Under the pieces are notes generated by a model, which did no database searches, was not told the DNA's origin, and worked only from the letters and a program-made list of their open reading frames with translations. Position numbers and translations under genes: made by a program. This document shows, piece after piece, positions 52,384 to 61,792 of a stretch of DNA of 64,000 nucleotides. Every line of letters begins with the position of its first letter. Position 1 is the stretch's first letter. This DNA is from an uncultured Pontibacter sp. (GTDB taxonomy: Bacteria > Bacteroidota > Bacteroidia > Cytophagales > Hymenobacteraceae), in contig CANMMP010000006.1 of NCBI GenBank assembly GCA_947499125.1, positions 1 to 64,000 on the forward strand. Direction: 5' to 3'.

Positions 52384-54645
52384 ATGCAGTTTTATACTTC
52401 TATACGTTTGCTGCTATTGCTTTTCGGGGCGTTGCAGGCGTATGCAAGTATGGCACAGGTGCCGGTAGGAGCCTGGCAACTACACGTACCTTACCGCCAG
52501 GGAAAAGCCGTAACTATAGCCGGCGACAAAGTATACACTGTTGTAGAGCAAGGCCTTTTTTACTACGACAAAGAATTCAACTCTTCCAAAGCCATTACCA
52601 AAGCCGATGGCCTGCGCGAGCAGCAGATAAGTGCCATCGCCTACGACAACCCCAGCCAGACACTGGTAATAGCATATGGCAACACGTACATAGACCTGTT
52701 GCAGGGCAACACGTTTCATAGCATCAGCGACATCTACCGCAAAAACCTGCCCGGTCCAAAGCACATCAACCAAATTTATACATCTAACCAAATTGCTTAC
52801 CTGAGTACAACTTTTGGCGTAGTGGTGCTGGATATTACAAAAAAAGAGATACGCGATACCTACAGCAACTTAGGTCCCAATGGCGAGCAGGTAAACATAC
52901 TGGCATCTACTATACACAACGGCAATTTATACCTGGCAACAGGAAATGGTGTTATAGTTGGCAAGCTAAATGGCCCCAACCTGCAGGACTTCCGTAACTG
53001 GCAACCTGCCTCCGATGGGCTTCCGGAAACTATAACTTCTATCGCTACTTTTAAAGATGCCGTGTATGCGGGCACTAACAGTGGGTTGTATAAGTATAAC
53101 GGAGCTACCTGGCAGGCCACAACTATAAATCAACCTGTTCTGGCACTGCAGGCAAGTACAGCATATTTAACTATAACCACGCCTACTCAGGTGCAGCTGC
53201 TGAACGGAAGTATAACTAGCCTGAGTGACGAGCTGATACAAGCCCCAAAGGATGCAGTAACAGATGGCGATATGGTTTGGGTAGCCGATGCCCGCGCTGG
53301 CCTGGTGCAAAAAAGTATAAGCAATGGCACAGCACAGGTTTTTACCCCAAGTGGCCCTTATGCCGGAGATGCTTTTAAACTGAAAGCTGAAGCAGGTAAG
53401 CTCTTTGCTTTTGGCGGAAACTATACCGAAAACTATAACCCAACCAACAACACCAACGGCTTCAGTATTTTTGAGAACAGTGCCTGGAAAAGCTATAATA
53501 GTTTTTTAGATGCCGATTACCCCGATAATGCCAATGATATTGTGGATGGAGTCTATGATGCGGTAACTGGGAATTTATACTTAGCGTCTCTTAAAAACGG
53601 CCTTATAGTTTGGGACGGCGACAACTACACTACCTATAATAGCAACAATAGTCCCCTGCAGAGCTCTCTCATAAACCCGGAAAATACGCCGGTTACAAGT
53701 ATAGCTCGCGACCCGGAAGGCAAGATATGGATGGTAAACCCAAGCCGAAGGGCTGTCGTGCCGTCGGTTTTTAGTCTTTCGCCAGATGGAGAAATGCGTG
53801 GTTATAGTTTGCAGAATGTAGCGGATGGCACAACTATAGAACAGATACTGGTAGATGATTATGGCTACAAATGGCTGACAGGCAGCAAAGAGTATAATGT
53901 GGGTGTTATAGTTTTCGATGATGCGCAGCAACGCGTAAAGCGCTTAAACACAGGGCAGGGCAGTGGCAACTTACCAGGCGGTGTAGTTTATAGTTTAGCC
54001 AAAGACCATAACGGCGATATTTGGGTGGGTACGGATAAGGGAGTGGCTGTTTTTTATAGTCCTTTTGCTGTTTTTGATACGCAGCCCTACGATGCACATT
54101 TACCTATAATTGACAGAAGGCCGCTGCTGGAAGGCCAGATAGTCCGAAGTATAGCCATAGATGGAGCAAACCGGAAATGGGTTGGTACTGATAACGGACT
54201 CTGGCTTTTTGGGCCGGATGGCGATGAGTTGGTGCAGCATTTTACAACCCAGAACAGCCCCCTGCCATCAAATAAAGTATACAGCGTAGCCGTGGAGCAT
54301 AAAACCGGGAACGTTTTTGTAGCTACCGATGCAGGCATTGCCTCGTACAGGGCAGGCGTAACTATAACCGAAGACACTCCCGAATGCGCTATCGTTTTCC
54401 CGAACCCGGTGCGTAAAAGTTTTACAGGCCTGGTAGCCATCTCAAACCTGCCAAACAATGCCGAAGTAAGTATAACCGACATCAGCGGCACACTTATTTA
54501 TAAGACAAAAGCTGCCGGCGGCACTGCCACCTGGAACGTGCGCGATTATAATGGCAACCGCGCCAAGGCAGGCGTATACTTAGTGCTTAGTTCCGATGCT
54601 GAGGGCAAGCAAACCTGTATCTCTAAAATAGCCGTACTGCAGTAA
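52384..54645 (+). CDS. porZ: Type IX secretion system protein PorZ
   Basis: A 753-residue exported protein: signal peptide (cleavage near SMA|QV), then two-component-regulator-type beta-propeller repeats (ending with GDIWVGTDKGVAVF, NRKWVGTDNGLWLF and GNVFVATDAGIASY), and a C-terminal type IX sorting domain (IVFPNPVRKSF ... YNGNRAKAGVYLVL). This is the layout of PorZ, part of the attachment complex that links type IX cargo to anionic LPS on the cell surface. I counted about 25 AACTATA/AAGTATA-type motifs in this gene alone. recO starts right after the stop. Confidence 0.9.
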   Translation: MQFYTSIRLLLLLFGALQAYASMAQVPVGAWQLHVPYRQGKAVTIAGDKVYTVVEQGLFYYDKEFNSSKAITKADGLREQQISAIAYDNPSQTLVIAYGNTYIDLLQGNTFHSISDIYRKNLPGPKHINQIYTSNQIAYLSTTFGVVVLDITKKEIRDTYSNLGPNGEQVNILASTIHNGNLYLATGNGVIVGKLNGPNLQDFRNWQPASDGLPETITSIATFKDAVYAGTNSGLYKYNGATWQATTINQPVLALQASTAYLTITTPTQVQLLNGSITSLSDELIQAPKDAVTDGDMVWVADARAGLVQKSISNGTAQVFTPSGPYAGDAFKLKAEAGKLFAFGGNYTENYNPTNNTNGFSIFENSAWKSYNSFLDADYPDNANDIVDGVYDAVTGNLYLASLKNGLIVWDGDNYTTYNSNNSPLQSSLINPENTPVTSIARDPEGKIWMVNPSRRAVVPSVFSLSPDGEMRGYSLQNVADGTTIEQILVDDYGYKWLTGSKEYNVGVIVFDDAQQRVKRLNTGQGSGNLPGGVVYSLAKDHNGDIWVGTDKGVAVFYSPFAVFDTQPYDAHLPIIDRRPLLEGQIVRSIAIDGANRKWVGTDNGLWLFGPDGDELVQHFTTQNSPLPSNKVYSVAVEHKTGNVFVATDAGIASYRAGVTITEDTPECAIVFPNPVRKSFTGLVAISNLPNNAEVSITDISGTLIYKTKAAGGTATWNVRDYNGNRAKAGVYLVLSSDAEGKQTCISKIAVLQ

Positions 54646-55356
54646 ATGCTGATCAAGACAAGGGGCATTGTGCTCAACTACATCAAGTACAGGGAGTCGT
54701 CTATTATTGCCCGTATCTACACCGGGCAGTTAGGGCTGCAATCGTATATCATTAACGGCGTGCGTAAGCAAGGTAAAGGCTCACGCATTGCGCTTTTTCA
54801 GCCATTCACACTGCTCGATATGGTGGTTTATACTTCCAGGCAGGGCGGCCTTACGCGCATCTCAGAGTATAAATGTGCCCAACCATTCGTTTCTATTCCT
54901 TTTGATATCCGGAAGAGCAGCATTGTTTTGTTTTTGTCGGAGATGGTGACACGCACAGTGAAAGAGGAAGAAGAGAACCCACCCTTATTTGATTTTTTGT
55001 ACCAGGCTATACTTTCTTTTGATGAGCTGGATGAAGGCTTTGAGAACTTTCACCTGGTATTTTTATTGCAACTTAGCCACCATTTGGGTTTTGGGCCAAC
55101 ATCAGGTAAAGAGATAGTAGAGCAGGTAGCTTTTTCGGCTAATGCGCAGTCGGCTTCGGCGGCGCCAACTGTGCTGGCTTTGCAGGCTTACGAAACCTAT
55201 TTTGATGAATTGCTGCACGACCCGGCCCGCACTACCATTCCGAACGGGCGTGTGCGCCGCGAACTGCTCTCGGTGCTGGTGCGCTATTACCAACTTCACG
55301 TAGACCGCCTCGGCGAAATAAAGTCATTAGCTATACTTTCGGAAGTACTGGCTTAG
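54646..55356 (+). CDS. recO: DNA repair protein RecO
   Basis: A 236-residue protein of the RecFOR recombination pathway that helps load RecA on SSB-coated DNA. The N-terminal OB fold starts MLIKTRGIVLNYIKYRESSI, with LGLQSYIINGVRKQGK as the typical RecO segment; the helical C-terminal part includes LSHHLGFGPT. There is no C-terminal zinc motif of the kind seen in some RecO. The start codon is the first base after the porZ stop. Confidence 0.92.
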   Translation: MLIKTRGIVLNYIKYRESSIIARIYTGQLGLQSYIINGVRKQGKGSRIALFQPFTLLDMVVYTSRQGGLTRISEYKCAQPFVSIPFDIRKSSIVLFLSEMVTRTVKEEEENPPLFDFLYQAILSFDELDEGFENFHLVFLLQLSHHLGFGPTSGKEIVEQVAFSANAQSASAAPTVLALQAYETYFDELLHDPARTTIPNGRVRRELLSVLVRYYQLHVDRLGEIKSLAILSEVLA

Positions 55357-55370
55357 CGAGTGCACCAACA

Positions 55371-55400
55371 AAAAAGGCGATGCCTGAGCACCGCCTTTTC
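55371..55400. terminator. Bidirectional terminator between recO and an FKBP gene
   Basis: AAAAAGGCG pairs with CGCCTTTT around an 11-12-base loop, between convergent genes. Confidence 0.75.
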
Positions 55401-55417
55401 TATAGTTATAGTTCTGC

Positions 55418-55963
55418 TTACTTTTTGTTGAGAATCTCAATATTAAATACAAGCACCGAGTTAGACGGTATAGAACCGTTTTGGCTTCCGAAAACACCAT
55501 AAGCCAGATGCGACGGAACGTACAGATAACCTTCGCCACCTACGCGCATCATCTGTAGCCCTTCTACCCAGCCATCAATAACGTTACCTTCAGCTACTAC
55601 AAACGTAGATGTTCTGCCTCTGTTATAAGATGAGTCGAAGATCAGGTTATTTACAAAACGGCCAATGTAATGTGCTTCCACTGAGTCGCCGGCCATTATC
55701 TGCTCGCCTTCGCCTTCAGTTACTTCCAGGTAGTATAAACCGCTTTCGCTTTTTACTACAGCTGTTGTATCTACGTTGTTATCGCGGAAATACTGGCGAA
55801 TAATGCCTTCGTCTTTTACTTTCTGCGCTTCTGCATCAAAGTAAAAACGCTCGGTCTCGTCTTTTTCGCAGGCAGTAAATGTAAGGGCGCTTATAGCTAA
55901 AACCAACACCTGAAGCAGGTTGCTGTTTTTAAATAAACGGCTTTTAAGGGCTTGTATCATCAT
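55418..55963 (-). CDS. FKBP-type peptidyl-prolyl isomerase, lipoprotein
   Basis: A 181-residue lipoprotein (LTFTAC, Cys32) with a C-terminal FKBP domain at about 85-180: AGDSVEAHYIGRF, IDGWVEGLQMMRVGGEGYLY and PSHLAYGVFG, where the Tyr/Trp/Phe pocket residues are kept. It should assist folding of exported proteins in the periplasm. It follows the second, larger FKBP gene by 34 bp on the same strand, so the pair probably forms one transcript. Confidence 0.9.
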   Translation of the reverse strand: MMIQALKSRLFKNSNLLQVLVLAISALTFTACEKDETERFYFDAEAQKVKDEGIIRQYFRDNNVDTTAVVKSESGLYYLEVTEGEGEQIMAGDSVEAHYIGRFVNNLIFDSSYNRGRTSTFVVAEGNVIDGWVEGLQMMRVGGEGYLYVPSHLAYGVFGSQNGSIPSNSVLVFNIEILNKK

Positions 55964-55997
55964 AGCTAAGGTATGAGGTTTTTATACTTTAATGTTG

Positions 55998-56969
55998 TTA
56001 TTTAACGTCAACCAGCTCTACATCAAAACGCAGAACAGAGTTAGCCGGCATTTGTGGGCCACGGTCCTGGGCACCATACGCTAACGGCGACGGGATAAGT
56101 AAAATTGCCTCGCTGCCCTCTTTTAACTGAGCAATAGCATCGTCCCAACCTTTAATTACCATCTGCTGGCCAAGTGTGAACTCAAACGGCTTGCCACCTG
56201 AAAGCGGGTTGCCTTTAGATGCGTCAAACTCTTCGCCATTCAGGAAAGTACCTTTATAGTGTACTGCTACCTGGTCGCCGTCTTTCGCCTGCGGGCCTTT
56301 ACCTTCTTTCGTTACCACATAGTAAACACCTGATTCTGTTTTCTGAACGTTCTGCAGGTTGTTCTCTTTAATGTAAGCCTGGATCTTGGTGTCGTCTGTC
56401 TTTAGCTGAGCTTCTGCATCTACACGGGCTTTCTCCATCTGCTCTTCCATCATTTTGGCATAATCAGCCTCAGCATCTTCTTTCGACTGTACTTTCTCCA
56501 TGTTGATAAAGAAGGTAAGGTTAGAACCCGGCTTAATGAACGGAGGAAGTGGCTGGCCAAATGTTTTAGCGAATAAAGTATCAGCATTTATCTGGAATAC
56601 ACCGCTATCGCCAGGAGCCATCATCGAAAGGGCATTCTCCAGGCCACCTTCCATGCTTGGCTGCATTAACGGAAGTATAACCGGCATTTTAGAACCCTGT
56701 GTGCGGGTATCAGCAAAAGTAGAGTCTTCGGAGTTTTTGATCAACCAATGGAACGTAACAACCTGACCAATTTTAGCGCCTACACTGTCAGCAGGGTTTA
56801 CCTCGCCTTTGTTCTCATATTCGCCTTTGTCGTTTTTCTCATAGATCTTATAAGTCAGGCCATTGTCCGTTTTGTTGAACTCGTCTGATGAAGATGCTTT
56901 TTTGTCGCAGGCTTGTACCAGCAGGGCACCAGCCACAAGCGGCAGCATAAATTTGATTTTAGATAACAT
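55998..56969 (-). CDS. FKBP-type peptidyl-prolyl isomerase, two-domain lipoprotein
   Basis: A 323-residue lipoprotein (LLVQAC, Cys21). The C-terminal FKBP domain (about 230-322) carries GDQVAVHYKGTFLNGEEFDA, IKGWDDAIAQLKEGSEAILL and PSPLAYGAQ. The first half (about 40-170) resembles a second, degenerate FKBP-like domain: GQVVTFHWLIKNSEDSTFAD and MEGGLENALSMMAPGDSGVF. A Lys/Glu-rich helix joins the two, as in FkpA/Mip-type chaperones. It probably acts on outer membrane and secreted proteins. Confidence 0.9.
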   Translation of the reverse strand: MLSKIKFMLPLVAGALLVQACDKKASSSDEFNKTDNGLTYKIYEKNDKGEYENKGEVNPADSVGAKIGQVVTFHWLIKNSEDSTFADTRTQGSKMPVILPLMQPSMEGGLENALSMMAPGDSGVFQINADTLFAKTFGQPLPPFIKPGSNLTFFINMEKVQSKEDAEADYAKMMEEQMEKARVDAEAQLKTDDTKIQAYIKENNLQNVQKTESGVYYVVTKEGKGPQAKDGDQVAVHYKGTFLNGEEFDASKGNPLSGGKPFEFTLGQQMVIKGWDDAIAQLKEGSEAILLIPSPLAYGAQDRGPQMPANSVLRFDVELVDVK

Positions 56970-56996
56970 CGAATTATTTAAGGTTTGATTTTTAGA

Positions 56997-58022
56997 TTAT
57001 TGTTGGGTTGCTACTGCATGTAGCTTTTCTTTATACTGAGGCAGCAGGCTCTCAAACTTGGCAATTGTGGCCTCAAGCGAGTCCATCGACATGCCACCGG
57101 CTGCATTTTTGTGTCCTCCACCGTTAAAGTGGTCGCGGGCAAACTCGTTCGACGAAAAATCGCCAACCGATCTGAAAGACATTTTTACTGCCTGCGAACG
57201 ATCGATAATGAGTGCTGCAAAAACAATGCCCTCTATTGAAAGCGCATAATTTACAAGGCCCTCAGTGTCACCGGTCTTAGAGTCGTAGGCTTTCAACTCT
57301 TCTGACGTAATAGGTATATAAGCGGTATTATACTCGTTCAGCACCACCAGTTTCTCTTTTAAAACATAGCCCAGGAAGCGCAGGCGCAGTTCCGAGGAGC
57401 TGTCGTAAATAAGGCGGTGTATGTTTGATGTTTTTACGCCCACATTCAGCAGGTCGGCAATAATAAGGTGCACGTTTGGCGAGGTGCTTGGGTGTCTGAA
57501 CGAGCCAGTATCGGTCATGATGCCGGCATAAAGGCATTCGCCAATGTTTGTATCAATTAAGTCGCCGTCGCCGAGCCCTTTTATCAGGTCGTATACTATT
57601 TCGGCAGTAGCAGCTGCGTTTGTGTTCGAGAATGCAATTTCAGCAAAATCTTCCGGTTGCAGGTGGTGGTCTACGAGTACTTTCGTGCCTTTGGCGTTAC
57701 GGATATATTCACCCATTTCGTTGATGCGCGATAAAACCGAAAAGTCAAGGCAAAAAATAACCTGCGACTCCGAAATGATGCGCTGCACCAGTTCATCGTT
57801 TTTCGGAGAGTAAACTATCACGTCATCGTTACCGTTCATCCAGTTCAGGAAGGCCGGGTAATCGGAGGGGGTAACAACCGTAACGCGGTGCCCCTTCTTT
57901 TTGAGGTAACCTGCCAAACCCAGAGACGAGCCAAGCGCATCAGCGTCTGGTTTATGGTGCGTGGTGATCATCACCTCTTTAGGTTCCTTCAGAAGCTCTT
58001 GCAGAGCGCTTACATCATACAT
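56997..58022 (-). CDS. DHH family phosphoesterase (NrnA-like oligoribonuclease / pAp phosphatase)
   Basis: A 341-residue cytosolic phosphoesterase. The DHH domain shows HHKPDADALGS at 22-32, CLDFSVLSRI near 91-100 and VDHH at 117-120; the DHHA1 domain ends with HFNGGGHKNAAGGMS. Members degrade short oligoribonucleotides and 3'-phosphoadenosine 5'-phosphate. Which of these is the main substrate cannot be told from the sequence. It is 27 bp from the FKBP gene on the same strand. Confidence 0.92.
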   Translation of the reverse strand: MYDVSALQELLKEPKEVMITTHHKPDADALGSSLGLAGYLKKKGHRVTVVTPSDYPAFLNWMNGNDDVIVYSPKNDELVQRIISESQVIFCLDFSVLSRINEMGEYIRNAKGTKVLVDHHLQPEDFAEIAFSNTNAAATAEIVYDLIKGLGDGDLIDTNIGECLYAGIMTDTGSFRHPSTSPNVHLIIADLLNVGVKTSNIHRLIYDSSSELRLRFLGYVLKEKLVVLNEYNTAYIPITSEELKAYDSKTGDTEGLVNYALSIEGIVFAALIIDRSQAVKMSFRSVGDFSSNEFARDHFNGGGHKNAAGGMSMDSLEATIAKFESLLPQYKEKLHAVATQQ

Positions 58023-58192
58023 AGGTTAGGTATAATTCCTCTGATTAGTAGGGAAATAAGGTGCGAATTTGAGAAGAAATAACTTCTAAAACAATAAAAT
58101 AGCGGTTTAGTGCGCGCGAAACGGCTAAAGTTAGCAAGGCATTGCAAGCAAACTATAACGCTAAACTATAGCAATATTAACTATAAATGCAC

Positions 58193-58200
58193 TAATTTTG
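58193..58200 (+). promoter_or_regulatory. -7 promoter element for ndk
   Basis: TAATTTTG matches TAnnTTTG, 40 bp upstream of the ndk start. No -33 TTTG is evident. Confidence 0.5.
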
Positions 58201-58240
58201 CGGCCGACAACACGAAACATAATTTTTAATACGATACACC

Positions 58241-58660
58241 ATGGCAGGAAACATCACATTTACTATGATCAAGCCGGATGCGGTTTCAGATAACCACATT
58301 GGCGGCATTACTCAAATGATAGAAGAAGGCGGCTTCAGAATTGTAGCTATGAAAAAGACAAGACTGTCTGAAGAGCGTGCCGGTAAGTTTTACGAAGTAC
58401 ACAAAGAGCGTCCTTTCTATAACGATCTTGTAAAGTATATGTCTAAAGGCCCTATCGTGGCTATGATCCTGGAGAAAGACAACGCAGTTGAAGATTTCCG
58501 TACACTGATCGGCGCTACTAACCCGGAGCAGGCTGCAGAAGGTACTATCCGTAAAAAATATGCAAAATCTATCGAGTCTAACGCCGTTCACGGTTCTGAC
58601 TCTGATGAGAACGCACAGATCGAAGGCGACTTCTTTTTCTCTGCTGACGAGCGTTTCTAA
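58241..58660 (+). CDS. ndk: Nucleoside diphosphate kinase
   Basis: Balances NTP and dNTP pools by phosphate exchange. The 139-residue length is normal. [10 protein letters not shown] is the conserved opening and His117 in NAVHGSDS is the phosphorylated residue. The gene is nearly free of AACTATA/AAGTATA motifs, which fits strong codon selection in a highly expressed gene. A terminator follows. Confidence 0.97.
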   Translation: MAGNITFTMIKPDAVSDNHIGGITQMIEEGGFRIVAMKKTRLSEERAGKFYEVHKERPFYNDLVKYMSKGPIVAMILEKDNAVEDFRTLIGATNPEQAAEGTIRKKYAKSIESNAVHGSDSDENAQIEGDFFFSADERF

Positions 58661-58687
58661 GCATTATAAGATTACTTATTGATTTGA

Positions 58688-58726
58688 AAGATCCCGTTGG
58701 AGTAAGTTCTGGCGGGATTTTTTTAT
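58688..58726 (+). terminator. Terminator after ndk
   Basis: ATCCCG (58691-58696) pairs with CGGGAT (58713-58718), followed by a T run. Confidence 0.78.
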
Positions 58727-58779
58727 GTTTGGGAAACAGAGCTTTGTTAATAGAAAGCCAGGATGTATTTAGGATGTTA

Positions 58780-59433
58780 ATGAAAAAGCTACTTTTTATA
58801 CTTGCGCTACTTATAGGTATTGATGCAAATGCACAAGGTATAAGCTATGGCGTAACCAGCAGACTTGGTGCCTTTAAAACAATTGGAGACAGCGACTTTC
58901 CTGATCGTAAAACGGGCTATGGCCTCGGTCTGCAAGCTGCTTTAGGTGTGTGGGTGAAATTGCCTTTGGCGCCTAAGAACGAGCTACAACTGACGTTGCT
59001 ACAAACTGGAGAGCGCCAAAATGCAGGAGAAGTTACTTTATATGATGTTAACAGAAGCCCTATTACAGATGCAACGGTAACTGACAGGAATCTTGCCGTA
59101 GTGCTACAGGTTGTTTACTTACGTCATTTAACCGAAAACTGGAGTGTTGGTATAGGAACTGGTGCTAAGTATGAATACCTCTCTAAAGCTAAAATTAAAT
59201 CGGAGTACAGGGACTGGAACTATGTAATTAAAAGTGAAGACACCGTTGATAATACTTACCGCCGTAACCTGACATTGCATTTGCCGATAGAAGCACAATA
59301 TGCACTTAATGATCGTTTTGCTCTAGTGAGCCAGGTTCAGTTGCAGTTAAGCAACCGATTAAACTCTTCTGAAACAGATAATAAACAACACGACCTGGGC
59401 TTTAGTGTGGGAGTAAACTACATACTTAAATAG
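58780..59433 (+). CDS. Outer membrane beta-barrel protein
   Basis: A 217-residue exported protein with a signal peptide (KKLLFILALLIGIDANAQG) and alternating beta segments ending SVGVNYILK. The frame is open upstream to 58684, but that would run through the ndk terminator; ATG 58780 (or 58774) gives a clean signal peptide. It resembles PorT-like or OmpW-like small barrels in general form only; I cannot name a family. Confidence 0.7.
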   Translation: MKKLLFILALLIGIDANAQGISYGVTSRLGAFKTIGDSDFPDRKTGYGLGLQAALGVWVKLPLAPKNELQLTLLQTGERQNAGEVTLYDVNRSPITDATVTDRNLAVVLQVVYLRHLTENWSVGIGTGAKYEYLSKAKIKSEYRDWNYVIKSEDTVDNTYRRNLTLHLPIEAQYALNDRFALVSQVQLQLSNRLNSSETDNKQHDLGFSVGVNYILK

Positions 59434-59446
59434 TTTTATGAAAAAC

Positions 59447-59486
59447 AAAACGGCCGACTACTGTAAAGTAACCGGCCGTTTTTTGG
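59447..59486. terminator. Bidirectional terminator
   Basis: AAAACGGCCG (59447-59456) pairs with CGGCCGTTTT (59473-59482), with A and T runs outside, between the convergent barrel-protein and LysM genes. Confidence 0.85.
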
Positions 59487-59503
59487 AAAACTATAATTTA
59501 TAG

Positions 59504-59812
59504 TTAGTCTCTCGGAATCGTTAACTTCTGACCTGGTTTAATAAGGTCTGGGTTATCGCCGATCGTTGTTTTATTAGCATTATAGATCTTGGTCCAGGCG
59601 CTGGCGCTGCCGTACTGGCGTTGCGCTATTTTAGAAAGCGAGTCCCCGGACTGTACTGTATAGGTATCCTGGCTTGTGCCTGACACATTTTGTTGACTGC
59701 CTGAAGCAGTAGAGCCAGCAGGCTGGCCTGGCATCTGGTTGGTTCTTGGTGTACCTGTTGGTTGTTTAGCAGGCTCTTCCTTTCCCTTCTTTAAAAAATC
59801 AAACAATCCCAT
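59504..59812 (-). CDS. LysM domain-containing protein
   Basis: A 102-residue protein: a short charged N-terminus (MGLFDFLKKGKEEPAKQP), a Gly/Ser/Gln/Thr-rich linker and a LysM domain at about 50-100 (YTVQSGDSLSKIAQRQYGSA ... IKPGQKLTIP), which binds peptidoglycan. No signal peptide is visible, so it may act in the cytosol or leave by an unknown path; it resembles the YgaU/potassium-binding Kbp type, which also lacks a signal. Confidence 0.85.
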   Translation of the reverse strand: MGLFDFLKKGKEEPAKQPTGTPRTNQMPGQPAGSTASGSQQNVSGTSQDTYTVQSGDSLSKIAQRQYGSASAWTKIYNANKTTIGDNPDLIKPGQKLTIPRD

Positions 59813-60024
59813 AATTTAAAATACTTAGTGTTTAACGTCTATTTCTGGTGTAACCTTATAGTAAGGTCATCTACCTAAATACGCCTTAAACTATAGTTTG
59901 TTGTTTAACTGACTGATACCAAGGAACTAGCTTTACACAAACTTTACAGAAACCGGAAACGTAAGCTATGTTCAGGCCCGGCCGGTTGAGCTGGTGCTTA
60001 ACGCATTTTATACAACCTATAACT

Positions 60025-60453
60025 ATGGAAAATAGAAAGATGAAAAAGAATGGATTTAAGGTGCCTATGAACACCGCTTTTGCCATGTTGCTGACCATTT
60101 TAATGGTAAGCTGTGGCGGAAAAGATGAAGCAGGCTCAGAAAGTATGCTGTCGGGGGCAAGCAGCAAAACCTGGAAAACTAACAAAGAACTGAATGCTGC
60201 CGGAGACAAAGAAAAACTGACCGACGCTGAGAAACAGCAGAACCTGCAGTTTTATGCCGATGGCCGTTTTGCTATGGGTGGTGCCAGTACATTACAGACC
60301 GGCACCTGGACCTACGATCAGGCAGCTAAAAAATTGTCGCTTCAGTTTGAAGGCCAGGACGTACAGGAAACCTTTGATGTGGTGAAACTGGATGATGATG
60401 AGTTGACATTAAGAGCCGCTGACGGTTCTGAGATGGAATTTGAAGTAGAATAA
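60025..60453 (+). CDS. Small lipocalin-like lipoprotein
   Basis: A 142-residue lipoprotein with a lipobox (ILMVSC) after a membrane segment. The mature part (KTWKTNKELNAAGDKEKLTD, NLQFYADGRFAMGG, GTWTYDQAAKKLSLQFEGQD, VVKLDDDELTLRAADGSEME) has the strand pattern of Bacteroidota lipocalin-like domains. The frame is open back to 59968, but ATG 60025 gives a sensible signal peptide. The ligand is unknown. Confidence 0.72.
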   Translation: MENRKMKKNGFKVPMNTAFAMLLTILMVSCGGKDEAGSESMLSGASSKTWKTNKELNAAGDKEKLTDAEKQQNLQFYADGRFAMGGASTLQTGTWTYDQAAKKLSLQFEGQDVQETFDVVKLDDDELTLRAADGSEMEFEVE

Positions 60454-60471
60454 AAAACGCAACGATAGTTA

Positions 60472-60501
60472 AAAAGCCGGTGTAAAAGCCGGCTTTTCTT
60501 A
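60472..60501. terminator. Bidirectional terminator
   Basis: AAAAGCCGG (60472-60480) pairs with CCGGCTTTT (60489-60497), between the convergent lipocalin-like and MFS genes. Confidence 0.78.
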
Positions 60502-61662
60502 TGCTTTAACGAGCTTTCGTAAAGCTAGTAAGCCTAAGGCAGGGCCAATAGCAAGTAACATAAATGCCACCGGAAGCGAGTTTAGCTTCACAAGCTGGCT
60601 CGTAAACTGTATACTAACTATAGTTAAGGCAAAGCCTATACTTGTAACTACAGTAAGCGCTGTACCTACTAAATGAGCAGGTGCCGTACGCGCCGACAAA
60701 GCAGAGAACTGTGGCGAATCGCCAGCCACCACAATCCCCCAGATCACCAGGAACGGAATGATAATTATAGTTGAACTTGCCTGAAGTATAAAAACTGCAC
60801 TTAGGCAGCACAAACCCGAAAGCAGCAACTGCACAAATGCTACCCTTGCGCTCCCAAACCGCTGCGACAAGTAACCACCGCCTATACAGCCAATAGCACC
60901 AGCAGCTATCACACAGAAACTATAAAATGAGATCTGGATTACGGTAAGTCGAGGCAAACTATAAGCCAGGATTACCGGCACAAAAGCCCAGAAGGTATAC
61001 AGTTCCCACATGTGCCCAAAATAACCCAGCGCTGCCGCCCTGAATTCCTTTACCTTAAACACCTGCCATATATTACGCACATCAAATCCAGCGCCTTTGC
61101 GCAGGTAAGGTCCGTCGGGTACAAGCAAGTACATAGCTATTCCGCCAAGGACAGCCAGCCCGCTTATAGTTAGCAGCATGGTTTGCCAGTGCAGGTCGGT
61201 ACCCAACGCCCTTAGTAAATGCGGAAAAGCAGTGCCCAAGACTAATGCCCCAACCAAATAGCCAATGGCTTTCCCTAAATTACCACTGTACCAGCCAGCC
61301 GCTATTTTCATGCCCACGGGGTAAACACCAGCCAGTAAAAAACCGGTAGCTACGCGAAGTAAAAGTATAGTTGTAAGATCGCCGGGCAGGAATACAAGTA
61401 GTGCGTTAGCAGCAGCACCGGCTACAGCGCAAAGCATAAACAGTAATCGAGGTGATACTCTGTCGGCCAATGAAAGAATGGCAAAGCAAAGCGTACCAAC
61501 TATAAACCCCAACTGCACCGACGACGTGACCAGGCTTAAGGCATCCTGCTCTAAGTTAAATTCCTGTTGCAACTCCGGCAGCACCGCATTGCCCGCAAAC
61601 CACAACGACGTGCCCGCAAACTGCGTGAATACTATAGTTGGCAATATGCGGCGGGGAGGCAT
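60499..61662 (-). CDS. Major facilitator superfamily transporter
   Basis: A 387-residue inner-membrane transporter with about twelve transmembrane helices. The loop 2-3 motif appears as ILSLADRVSPRLLF, and the second half carries GGYLSQRFGSARV. The N-terminal TQFAGTSLWFAGNAVLPELQ segment resembles the CynX/NimT-like group. The substrate is unknown. Transcribed alone. Confidence 0.88.
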   Translation of the reverse strand: MPPRRILPTIVFTQFAGTSLWFAGNAVLPELQQEFNLEQDALSLVTSSVQLGFIVGTLCFAILSLADRVSPRLLFMLCAVAGAAANALLVFLPGDLTTILLLRVATGFLLAGVYPVGMKIAAGWYSGNLGKAIGYLVGALVLGTAFPHLLRALGTDLHWQTMLLTISGLAVLGGIAMYLLVPDGPYLRKGAGFDVRNIWQVFKVKEFRAAALGYFGHMWELYTFWAFVPVILAYSLPRLTVIQISFYSFCVIAAGAIGCIGGGYLSQRFGSARVAFVQLLLSGLCCLSAVFILQASSTIIIIPFLVIWGIVVAGDSPQFSALSARTAPAHLVGTALTVVTSIGFALTIVSIQFTSQLVKLNSLPVAFMLLAIGPALGLLALRKLVKA

Positions 61663-61792
61663 TTGTATTGCTAAAATTTGAAGGTGATGAGTTAGAAGTT
61701 TGGAAGATGCAGGAGTTTTATAGGTAAAGCTACAAGTTTACAGCAACAACCAGGATCAGCAATTTAGCTATTTGCCAACAAGTTAGTAAAAC